From an uncultured Fidelibacterota bacterium (GTDB lineage: Bacteria; Marinisomatota; Marinisomatia; Marinisomatales; UBA1611), in the NCBI GenBank assembly GCA_913041325.1, contig CAJWHU010000008.1, positions 1 to 20,810 on the forward strand: DNA of 20,810 nt, in the 5' to 3' direction. This document shows, piece by piece, positions 8,938 through 16,969 of this stretch. Both the position numbers and the translations under genes were made by a program. A model generated the notes under the pieces. That model saw nothing but the letters and a program-made list of their open reading frames with translations, made no database searches and had not been told where the DNA came from. Numbering within the stretch: position 1 is the stretch's first letter; each line of letters opens with the position of its first letter.

Positions 8938-9825
8938 TTAGAGGCTCTCTTCGTCCCAAATATCATTGATGGCGGAGAAATACAAATCCTCAATCTCGGG
9001 TTGAGTTATTTCAAATCCTTCCATTGGTTTATCTTTCGACAAAAGTCTTATTTTTACTTTGCCCATATACAACCTTGATGAAATTATCCTCTCATCATTT
9101 TTTACATCCTCTGCATCACTTTTTTCTACCAAACCCTGCCAAACCATGCCATTGATTTTTTTAATCAGTTCTAGAGGCTTTCCTTTAAGCCTTAACTTAC
9201 CATTTAAAATAATGGCCATATCATTGCATAAATCACTGACATCGTCGACTATGTGCGTTGAAAGTATGACAATTATATTTTCGCCTATTTCACTCAACAG
9301 ATTATGGAACCTATTTCTTTCCATTGGATCTAAACCTGCCGTAGGCTCATCTACTATAATTAGCTTGGGGTCACCGAGTAGTGCCTGTGCAATTCCAAAA
9401 CGCTGCTTCATACCGCCAGAGTATGTACCAAGTCTTTGTTTTCTTGATTCCCAAAGGTTAGTTTTCTTTAAAAGAGCCTCTACCTCACTTTTTCGATCAA
9501 CAGAACTGGTAATGCCTTTCATTATGGCCATGTGATCTAATAATTCAATTGCAGTAACTTTTGGGTATACACCAAATTCTTGAGGCAGGTATCCTAATAT
9601 TTTTCTCAATGAGTGCTTATCATTAAAAATATCAATTTCGCCTATTTTTATTGAGCCTTCATCAGCATTTTGCAGAGATGCTATTGTTCGCATCAATGTT
9701 GATTTTCCTGCGCCATTCGGACCCAATAAGCCAAACATTCCATTGCCTATTTCAAGAGATATGTTTTTAAGTGCCTCAACTCCGTTTGAATAGGTTTTTG
9801 ATATGTTTTTTATTTTTAAATTCAT
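8938..9825 (-). CDS. ABC transporter ATP-binding protein partnering the permease/M1 fusion
   Basis: 295 residues. Walker A GPNGAGKST is at 35-43, the signature TYSGGMKQR at 134-142, Walker B LIIVDEP at 155-161 and the switch His191 in STHIVDD. The Q-loop is in YLPQEFG at 79-85. All ATP-hydrolysis residues are present. The C-terminal ~80 residues form an extra domain as in CcmA/NatA-type ATPases that pair with ABC-2 permeases. Its stop codon is immediately followed by the ATG of the permease/M1 fusion, so the two subunits are very likely made together as one complex at the inner membrane. The ATG at 9825 has only a weak Shine-Dalgarno. The secreted protein gene upstream is 50 bp away on the same strand. 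Confidence 0.95.
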   Translation of the reverse strand: MNLKIKNISKTYSNGVEALKNISLEIGNGMFGLLGPNGAGKSTLMRTIASLQNADEGSIKIGEIDIFNDKHSLRKILGYLPQEFGVYPKVTAIELLDHMAIMKGITSSVDRKSEVEALLKKTNLWESRKQRLGTYSGGMKQRFGIAQALLGDPKLIIVDEPTAGLDPMERNRFHNLLSEIGENIIVILSTHIVDDVSDLCNDMAIILNGKLRLKGKPLELIKKINGMVWQGLVEKSDAEDVKNDERIISSRLYMGKVKIRLLSKDKPMEGFEITQPEIEDLYFSAINDIWDEESL

Positions 9826-9875
9826 TTTATTCTCATTTTTTTAGGTTCGGCTTTGATAATTATCTAAAAATCTTG

Positions 9876-10769
9876 TCATTTTCGATCAAGATCTAAACGC
9901 TCATAATCTTCTGGTATAGTGTAGGTAATTGGATTGAATGGAGCAATATATAGTTCTCTTATTTCAAAGGTTGCTGATTCCATCCAACCTGCGTCAGAAT
10001 CAATCGTTAATTTTGCCATTACAGTTTTTTCATCTGATTGCAGCAAACTATATGTTGAATCAACTCCGCCAATAAAATCTAAGGAGGAAAATTTTATCTT
10101 ATTAATATTTTCAATAAATTCATCATCAACGGAGGAAGCGATATAAGCATAAAGTGAATCTCTCAAAGGCAGTTCATTGACCACCCATTCTTCAATCAGC
10201 ATTTTATTTTTTTTTGTTGATATAGTGGTTGTCCATTTTTTTGCCCTGAATCCATTAATTGTTTCTACAGTATCATTAAAGTTTCTGCTGATACTAGGAA
10301 TGGTATTATCATCTGTAAACACATTATTGGCGAATTCTATAAACCTATTTTTTTTGTAATCCTCAGAAGTATTTGTATCTTGATCAACAGTCTCACCTGA
10401 TAGAGAAGTTTCTTCTGCAGTTTTCTCATCTTCTGTGTCTGCTTCATCCCAATTTTTGTCAGAAAATAGAGCTAGCTCGCCTGGTGGAGCAATCCAGTAT
10501 TTTTTTCGTTTAGACGAATACCCCATTATCTTTTCTGAGCCAGGCACTTTTATCATACCTCTCTCGCCTCCAAATAGTCGAAAAATCCACCTTTTAGGAA
10601 TAAGTTGGCCTCTAAATTTTGCATAACCAGGTGCGGCGATAATCTCAGAAACGGTTTCTATTTCACCTGCCAAACTCAGATCTACAGTGTATACTGTTAC
10701 GTACTTTATTTGAAAATCTTGTGCACTTATAAAAGAATACAACAACAGAAAATATAGAATTCTGAGCAC
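9876..10769 (-). CDS. Secreted or periplasmic protein of unknown function
   Basis: 297 residues. A clear signal peptide spans 1-16 (LRILYFLLLYSFISA) with cleavage before Gln17, the SAQ pattern common in FCB-group bacteria. The mature part looks beta-rich and has an acidic, low-complexity insertion at about 106-138. Its layout resembles the DUF4412-type proteins that bind to or sense the envelope, but I cannot assign a family. The start is GTG at 10769-10767 with no strong Shine-Dalgarno; this is the only start that keeps the signal peptide. The gene starts 10 bp after the acylpyruvase stop and ends 50 bp before the ABC ATPase gene, so it may be an accessory envelope part of the ABC/M1 system. 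That role is inference from position only. Confidence 0.8.
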   Translation of the reverse strand: MLRILYFLLLYSFISAQDFQIKYVTVYTVDLSLAGEIETVSEIIAAPGYAKFRGQLIPKRWIFRLFGGERGMIKVPGSEKIMGYSSKRKKYWIAPPGELALFSDKNWDEADTEDEKTAEETSLSGETVDQDTNTSEDYKKNRFIEFANNVFTDDNTIPSISRNFNDTVETINGFRAKKWTTTISTKKNKMLIEEWVVNELPLRDSLYAYIASSVDDEFIENINKIKFSSLDFIGGVDSTYSLLQSDEKTVMAKLTIDSDAGWMESATFEIRELYIAPFNPITYTIPEDYERLDLDRK

Positions 10770-10779
10770 GGAATCTTAG

Positions 10780-11427
10780 TCAAGTTATTGAAAAAGTTAA
10801 ATTGACTGTGTTTGAAATTGATGCCACGATTTCGTCCCCTGGTATCAATGTATTAACTCCATCCGGGGTACCGGTGAATATCAGATCACCTTTTACTAGC
10901 GGAATTTCATTTGACATTTCTCTTATGATTTCCAGGGGAGACCAAATCATATCCCCACATAAACCAGATTGTCTAAGTGTGCCATTGACCTCAAGTTTCA
11001 GCTCAAGATCAAGAAGATCTTTGTCGTTAACAATTGGAACGATTCCGGATATTGGTGCGCTTCCAGCAAAACATTTACTACGAAACCACGGTTTTCCTTC
11101 ACTTTTGGCTTTATTTTGAATATCACGCCTTGTTAAATCTACTCCAACAGCATAACCAAATATTGATTGCTTGTTACCCATGGCAAGTACTAACTCTACT
11201 TCATGCTGGAGATCTTCAGTATTCCTTGGATATGTAACATCCTGATTTGTTAGAGCCCATTTTGGTTTTGTAAAAACAAACGGGGACCTCCTGTGATCTT
11301 CACCCATTTCAATTGCATGGGATCGATAATTTCTGCCAATGCAGTAAATATGATTTACTATGTATGACTTTTTGTAGCCACTTATAGGTAAAACAACATT
11401 CTGAGCTTTATTTAAGATAGATTTCAC
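10780..11427 (-). CDS. Fumarylacetoacetate hydrolase-family protein (acylpyruvase/YcgM-like)
   Basis: 215 residues. Members hydrolyse or decarboxylate acylpyruvates and oxaloacetate-like compounds in the cytosol using Mg or Mn. Family motifs are in order: CIGRNYRSHA at 29-38, FTKPKWAL at 52-59, HEVELVLAMG at 75-84 with metal ligands Glu76 and Glu78, GYAVGVDLTRRDIQ at 91-104 with Asp97, and near the end KGDLIFTGTPDGV. The stretch between the ExE pair and the Asp is about ten residues shorter than in homologues I recall, probably a surface-loop deletion. The start is GTG 11427-11425 without an evident Shine-Dalgarno; it gives the usual N-terminus ahead of the CIGRNY motif. It heads the minus-strand gene series leading to the ABC/M1 genes, 10 bp upstream of the secreted protein. 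The metabolic link is not apparent. Confidence 0.92.
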   Translation of the reverse strand: MKSILNKAQNVVLPISGYKKSYIVNHIYCIGRNYRSHAIEMGEDHRRSPFVFTKPKWALTNQDVTYPRNTEDLQHEVELVLAMGNKQSIFGYAVGVDLTRRDIQNKAKSEGKPWFRSKCFAGSAPISGIVPIVNDKDLLDLELKLEVNGTLRQSGLCGDMIWSPLEIIREMSNEIPLVKGDLIFTGTPDGVNTLIPGDEIVASISNTVNLTFSIT

Positions 11428-11674
11428 TACATTACAAAATCATAGAAATAAATAGAATAAATACTAGCACTATACTACTGATAATTGTGTTGGTGAAAAA
11501 CAAATTATTTGAAGCATAATAGTATGAATGCACACCACTCCTTCAAAAATTTAGAAGGTAAATCAATATCTAATGAGTAGACACAAGACTACCCCCCTAA
11601 CTTAACTATCATACAAGGGGTCAGCTTGTTACAATAGATTTATATCGAAGACTATGTCCTGTAGTAGGATGAAA
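11428..11674. other. Intergenic region between katG and the acylpyruvase gene
   Basis: This 247-bp AT-rich gap should hold the katG terminator and the promoter of the operon starting at 11427. I see two weak inverted repeats: a CCTTC/GAAGG pair at 11540-11558 (loop of nine), and an ACCCC/GGGGT-type pair around 11590-11622 with a long loop. Neither has a convincing T-run in the katG direction. No small gene is supported. Confidence 0.4.
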
Positions 11675-13846
<2,172 letters not shown>

Positions 13847-13852
13847 TTAGTA

Positions 13853-13857
13853 CTCCC
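13853..13857 (-). promoter_or_regulatory. katG ribosome binding site
   Basis: GGGAG reading on the minus strand, six bases before the katG ATG and partly overlapping the perR-like stop codon (TAG at 13859-13857). It fixes the katG start and allows coupled translation with the regulator gene. Confidence 0.75.
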
Positions 13858-14222
13858 TAATTGTGTTTGCTACATTTCCCAATAAATGTTATTTCCACAT
13901 CAGACACATTGAAATCAAATCTCTTTTGGATTGTTTTTTTGAAATTCTTGTTAGAGACCTTGACATCTATTAAATCTCCACATGAACTACATTTCAAGTG
14001 ACTGTGTGGTCTAATGTTCCAATCATACCTCGCAACATTATTATCGTAAAATTTTCGTATTAATCCTTCACCGCTCAGCTGCTTTAAGTTCCTGTAGACT
14101 GTCCCAAGACTAATGTTCGGCACTATCTGTTTTGCTTCACGAAAAACCCAATCTGCAGTGGGATGGGTATCTGTCGAACGTACCAAATTTTTTATTATCT
14201 CTCTTTTTTGACTAAACCGCAT
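13857..14222 (-). CDS. perR: Fur-family peroxide regulator, PerR-like
   Basis: 121 residues, slightly short for the Fur family. The winged-helix DNA-recognition segment is NISLGTVYRNL at 36-46. The PerR regulatory iron site looks complete: His20 in THPTADW, Asp67, His73 and His75 in RPHSHLKC, and Asp86. In PerR, iron-catalysed oxidation of two of the His ligands by peroxide releases the DNA. The structural zinc site has CSSC (78-81), but the C-terminal pair is Cys117-x-x-His120 instead of CxxC, and the protein ends one residue later. It is transcribed ahead of katG with a 10-bp gap and diverges from a peroxiredoxin gene, the classic PerR regulon layout, so it probably controls both and itself. 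No Shine-Dalgarno is visible before ATG 14222. Fur or Zur are less likely given Asp86 and the neighbours. Confidence 0.88.
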   Translation of the reverse strand: MRFSQKREIIKNLVRSTDTHPTADWVFREAKQIVPNISLGTVYRNLKQLSGEGLIRKFYDNNVARYDWNIRPHSHLKCSSCGDLIDVKVSNKNFKKTIQKRFDFNVSDVEITFIGKCSKHN

Positions 14223-14241
14223 GATAGTTCTGAATAATTAA

Positions 14242-14262
14242 TGATAATAGTTCTTATTATTT
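14242..14262. promoter_or_regulatory. Candidate PerR/Fur operator in the divergent perR-prx region
   Basis: ATAATA at 14244-14249 and TATTAT at 14255-14260 form a perfect inverted repeat with a five-base spacer. The left arm lies within TGATAAT, a typical Fur-family half-site. It lies about 20 bp upstream of the perR-like ATG and 80 bp upstream of the peroxiredoxin gene. The spacing is not the canonical 7-1-7, and AT-rich DNA makes such repeats by chance, so the call rests mainly on position. Confidence 0.4.
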
Positions 14263-14327
14263 ATTAAAACATTATTTTGGATACCATAATATATTTAATA
14301 TTGATTATACTAATCCAACCACTTTTT

Positions 14328-14333
14328 AAAGGA
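14328..14333 (+). promoter_or_regulatory. Peroxiredoxin ribosome binding site (decides the start)
   Basis: AAAGGA ends seven bases before ATG 14341. It would be only one base from the alternative upstream TTG at 14335, so ATG 14341 is the real start. Confidence 0.8.
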
Positions 14334-14340
14334 ATTGATA

Positions 14341-14808
14341 ATGGCAAAATTAAATGATGTAGCACCTGATTTTACTCTAAAAAATACTAAAAAGGAGAAT
14401 GTCTCCTTATCCGATTATAAAGACAAAACAGTTGTACTCGCATTTTACCCAGGCGCATACACAGGAGTCTGCGATACGGAAATGTGTACACTGCAAGATA
14501 ACATGAAATTTTTTAATGATCTGAATGTAGTAGTTCTTGGAATTAGTGTCGACTCACCATGGGCAAATGGTGGTTTCGCAAAACAATACGGCCTAGACTT
14601 CGATCTTCTCTCTGACTTTGATAGAGTTGTTATTGAAAAGTATGGTGTCAAGTTTGAAGGCTTGGGGGGAATTGATAATTACACATGTGCAAACCGAGCG
14701 GTTTTTGTTGTAAAAGACGGCGTTGTAAGATACAGATGGGATGCATCACCAAATCCCGGGGTTGAGCCCGATTACGATGCAATAAAAAGCACACTCGAAG
14801 CATTATAA
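14341..14808 (+). CDS. Peroxiredoxin, BCP/PrxQ-like thioredoxin-dependent peroxidase
   Basis: 155 residues from ATG 14341. The peroxidatic cysteine is Cys44 in PGAYTGVCDTEMC (37-49), with the conserved Thr41 three residues before it. Cys49 lies five residues after Cys44, the CxxxxC arrangement of PrxQ/BCP enzymes in which the second Cys resolves the disulfide. The PGAYTG variant differs from the usual PGxxTPGCT and resembles the redoxin/AhpC-TSA mixed group. A third Cys lies in NYTCANRAV (about 112-120), where the Arg is the conserved catalytic one. There is no signal peptide, so it is cytosolic. It diverges from perR-katG and shares the intergenic region with the candidate operator, so it is likely peroxide-induced. 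It removes hydrogen peroxide and organic peroxides. Confidence 0.93.
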   Translation: MAKLNDVAPDFTLKNTKKENVSLSDYKDKTVVLAFYPGAYTGVCDTEMCTLQDNMKFFNDLNVVVLGISVDSPWANGGFAKQYGLDFDLLSDFDRVVIEKYGVKFEGLGGIDNYTCANRAVFVVKDGVVRYRWDASPNPGVEPDYDAIKSTLEAL

Positions 14809-14825
14809 ATTAGCTTTAGATAAAA

Positions 14826-15641
14826 TCAGCAGAGTTTATCTCTGCCCGTATTTTTTATGACGCCTCTTCCAATTACTCCAATTAATACGAGCGCGCCTCC
14901 TACTTTAGCACTTAGGGGCATACTTTCGTTCAAGATTAGATGCGCAAATAATGGACTACAAATTGGCTCTACTGCCGGGTATATTATTGCATCCAAAGCC
15001 GATACGTAACGAATTGCAGTGCTGTAAAGTACATAGGGTATACCAAGCTGAAAAAGACCTAGGAAAAATATTAAAAGCCATGATTGAACTTCAAAGGTGG
15101 CTCCATCCGAATAGTAAGGAATGCAAATAAAAAAAGTGAGAATATTTCCAATGAGCGCAGAATCAATTGGTCTCTCTTTCTTTTGTTTTCTCATCATTAA
15201 TGTTAGGCCTGCGAAACCAAAACCTGAAATTAAAGCCAGTATTTTGCCCCACAGTTGATCGATAGTAATTTCATCAAGGAAAAAAAGGAACAGCCCTGAA
15301 AGAATTATCCAAATAGTTAACCAATCTAGCTTAGTTGATTTTTCACCAAGGAGATAGAATCCAATCAGCGCCACATAAACTGGTGCAGTGAATTGTATCA
15401 ATATGACATTCCCTGCTGTTGTCATTTTATTGGCAGATACAAAGCAAAGAACCATGATTGAATAGCAAATGGCACCTGCCCATGTGGTAAAACTGAAATA
15501 AAATTTTTTAGGATTATCGTAGAGGATAATTATAATTGCTGCTAGTCCACTTCTGATACCAGCTATTGCCATTGGAGGCCATGGTATTAGTTTTATTATA
15601 AATCCGCCAGTGCTCCACAAAAGACCACAAAGTATCAACAA
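14826..15641 (-). CDS. EamA/DMT-family inner membrane transporter
   Basis: 271 residues of nearly continuous hydrophobic segments, about ten helices in two EamA repeats. LLWSTGGFIIKLI near the N-terminus is the typical first-helix motif, and AVEPICSPLFAHLILNESM near 225-243 is the typical motif of the second repeat. Members export amino acids or other metabolites; the substrate cannot be told from sequence. The start is uncertain. The first usable codon is TTG 15641-15639, with no Shine-Dalgarno, but the frame stays open about ten codons further upstream to TAA at 15671-15669. Those codons read RLKRNNAIFL, exactly what homologues usually have, yet contain no ATG, GTG or TTG. The gene is convergent with the peroxiredoxin and divergent from sodN, with a 222-bp region between. 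Confidence 0.88.
   Translation of the reverse strand: MLILCGLLWSTGGFIIKLIPWPPMAIAGIRSGLAAIIIILYDNPKKFYFSFTTWAGAICYSIMVLCFVSANKMTTAGNVILIQFTAPVYVALIGFYLLGEKSTKLDWLTIWIILSGLFLFFLDEITIDQLWGKILALISGFGFAGLTLMMRKQKKERPIDSALIGNILTFFICIPYYSDGATFEVQSWLLIFFLGLFQLGIPYVLYSTAIRYVSALDAIIYPAVEPICSPLFAHLILNESMPLSAKVGGALVLIGVIGRGVIKNTGRDKLC
14829..14845. terminator. Bidirectional terminator between peroxiredoxin and EamA genes
   Basis: GCAGAG at 14829-14834 and CTCTGC at 14840-14845 form a perfect six-base-pair stem with loop TTTAT. On the plus strand it is followed after five bases by TTTTTT, a good terminator for the peroxiredoxin gene. On the minus strand it is followed by a T-rich tract (TGATTTTATC) and overlaps the last codons of the EamA gene. 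Confidence 0.65.
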
Positions 15642-15804
15642 AAAAATTGCGTTATTACGTTTAATCTTTACACCAATAAATAAGATTTTGTTTTGACAAC
15701 ACTAATATATGCTAGTTTCTATATTGATTTTTATAAAAAATTATTTAAAAGAAATAATATCATATAGTGTTTAAAAACTTTTCATAAATTTTTAAATTTA
15801 GAGG

Positions 15805-15810
15805 TATAAT
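15805..15810 (+). promoter_or_regulatory. Candidate -10 element of the sodN promoter
   Basis: A perfect TATAAT lies 53 bases upstream of the sodN ATG. The -35 region about 17 bases earlier is not recognisable, and the surroundings are very AT-rich, so this is a tentative call. Confidence 0.35.
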
Positions 15811-15852
15811 ATAATTCATCTTTTAACAATAGATTATCAGTAAAAAATTAAT

Positions 15853-15857
15853 AGGAG
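15853..15857 (+). promoter_or_regulatory. sodN ribosome binding site
   Basis: AGGAG six bases before ATG 15864. It fixes the sodN start and therefore the eight-residue propeptide in front of the nickel-hook histidine. Confidence 0.8.
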
Positions 15858-15863
15858 TTAGTT

Positions 15864-16301
15864 ATGATAAAAATAGAAGGATACGCGCACTGTGATGGTC
15901 CATGCGGTGTTTATGACCCGGCAAGTGCTAGAATTGCTGGAGAGGCTGTTCTATCAATGACAAAAAAAATGCTCGATCTTGAGTGTCCTGATACCTCAAA
16001 TTCCTCCATGATGGCCAGTTATCTAAACACCATGAGCCGTTACGCAGCTGTAAAAGAGGAACAGGCCCAATTATGCAAAGATGAATTGTTAGTATTGTGG
16101 ACGGATTATTTCAAACCAACTCATCTTGAAAAATATCCTGATCTCCATGAATTATTCTGGAATACTGCCAAGCTATGTAGCTCTTGCAAGGTTGAAGTAT
16201 CGGTAGAACATGCAAACGAACTGATGGATAATATTAAGAAAATTCATGAAATTTTTTGGAGCACAAAAGATCGCGACATTGCTTGGTACACTGCGGGCTA
16301 A
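15864..16301 (+). CDS. sodN: Nickel superoxide dismutase precursor
   Basis: 145 residues. Ni-SOD disproportionates superoxide to oxygen and hydrogen peroxide. The nickel hook HCDGPCGVYDPA is at 9-20. In mature numbering His1, Cys2 and Cys6 bind Ni, and Pro5, Gly7 and Tyr9 are conserved. Position 4 is Gly where many homologues have Leu. The eight residues before His9 (MIKIEGYA) are the propeptide that must be cut off so that the His1 amino group can bind the metal. No Sec or Tat signal is present, so the enzyme is cytosolic. The rest is helical, as in the family's four-helix bundle, and includes WTDYFKPTHLEKYP, a typical segment. The maturation protease gene overlaps its 3' end. It stands about 1 kb from the peroxiredoxin and the katG-perR operon. 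Confidence 0.97.
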   Translation: MIKIEGYAHCDGPCGVYDPASARIAGEAVLSMTKKMLDLECPDTSNSSMMASYLNTMSRYAAVKEEQAQLCKDELLVLWTDYFKPTHLEKYPDLHELFWNTAKLCSSCKVEVSVEHANELMDNIKKIHEIFWSTKDRDIAWYTAG

Positions 16302-16593
16302 TAATTGTAACGAAATTGAGGTCACAATATGTGGCGATAGTATGCTGCCCACCTTTAAAGACGGTGAAACAATTTCATTCAGTAAATTTACTGGGCAACA
16401 TCTATCTGTGGGGTTAGTGGTACTATGTTCTCACCCTTACCAGAAAAATAAAAAAATTGTTAAGCGTATAACGAAAATTGAAAGCGACGATTTAGTCTGC
16501 ATCAGGGGTGACAACCCCATTTTTAGCACTGATAGCAGATCTTACGGTCCCATATCAAAATCTAAAATTATAGCAATAAAAACGGAGAAATGA
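16246..16593 (+). CDS. sodX: Nickel-type superoxide dismutase maturation protease (S26-like)
   Basis: 115 residues from ATG 16246. SodX is the signal-peptidase-like protease thought to remove the SodN propeptide. Nucleophile Ser32 is in GDSMLPTF (30-37), general-base Lys73 in VKRI, and the final S26 box is RGDNPIFSTDSRSYGP (87-102). There is no N-terminal membrane helix, unlike ordinary signal peptidases, which fits a cytosolic substrate. This start overlaps sodN by 56 bases. An alternative TTG at 16279 would shorten the overlap to 23 bases. Neither has an ideal Shine-Dalgarno, so expression probably depends on coupling to sodN. The conserved core begins only at about residue 24, so the true start is undecided. 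Function is firm from motif plus neighbour. Confidence 0.92.
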   Translation: MKFFGAQKIATLLGTLRANNCNEIEVTICGDSMLPTFKDGETISFSKFTGQHLSVGLVVLCSHPYQKNKKIVKRITKIESDDLVCIRGDNPIFSTDSRSYGPISKSKIIAIKTEK

Positions 16594-16594
16594 G

Positions 16595-16951
16595 ATGAAT
16601 CAAATGAAACCATATCAGATTAGCGCAATCAATGCGATATCATTGATATCACTTGGTGGGTATGGCTACTTACAATCGGAAACACCCTCGCCAACCGCGC
16701 TTATACCTGTTATAATTGGAGTATTGTTATTGCTTATGAATGGTGGAATAAAAAGTGAGAACAAGGTTGTTGCACATATTGCAGTCTCACTTACCCTTCT
16801 AATACTGTTTGGGCTAACAATGCCCATGCTAGGTGCCATTGATCGAGGTGACAATTTTGCCATAATGCGATGTGGTATCATGATAGGGACAACCGTTGCT
16901 GCAATAGCTTCCTTTATACTAAGCTTTATAAATGCTCGAAAGAAAGGTTAA
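16595..16951 (+). CDS. Small four-helix membrane protein in the sodNX operon
   Basis: 118 residues with four hydrophobic segments at about 8-26, 32-48, 57-79 and 88-113, and a basic tail (NARKKG). The SPTALIPVIIGVLLLL stretch at 31-46 and the short loop GAIDRGDN look like a conserved family I recall from marine bacteria, but I know no function. No metal-binding His/Cys cluster is visible, so a nickel transporter is not suggested by the residues. The ATG at 16595 follows the sodX stop TGA by one base and has GGAG at 16584-16587, seven bases upstream. It is therefore very likely co-transcribed with sodN and sodX. It ends 12 bp from the convergent glutamate dehydrogenase gene. Confidence 0.82.
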   Translation: MNQMKPYQISAINAISLISLGGYGYLQSETPSPTALIPVIIGVLLLLMNGGIKSENKVVAHIAVSLTLLILFGLTMPMLGAIDRGDNFAIMRCGIMIGTTVAAIASFILSFINARKKG

Positions 16952-16969
16952 TCTTAAGCTAAGCTAACC
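16946..16969. terminator. Weak hairpin between convergent sodN-operon end and gdhA
   Basis: GGTTA at 16946-16950 pairs with TAACC at 16965-16969, and CTTA at 16953-16956 with TAAG at 16960-16963 (loop AGC, small bulge between the two stems). It overlaps the stop codons of both convergent genes. On the minus strand it is followed by a T-rich stretch (TTTCTTTC), so it may terminate gdhA; a plus-strand T-run is missing. Confidence 0.35.

Noticed and set aside
9059..9535. 158-residue open frame opposite the ABC ATPase
   Set aside because: Shadow of a gene with all Walker motifs intact; low-complexity Ser/Leu composition is typical of antisense frames.
11540..11558. CCTTC/GAAGG hairpin as a katG or operon terminator
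   Set aside because: Short stem, nine-base loop, no T-run in the direction of katG, and more than 100 bp past the katG stop.
15740..15758. ATTATTT-N5-AAATAAT inverted repeat upstream of sodN as a regulator site
   Set aside because: Such repeats arise easily by chance in DNA this AT-rich, its arms are arranged differently from the perR-prx repeat, and nothing else supports it.
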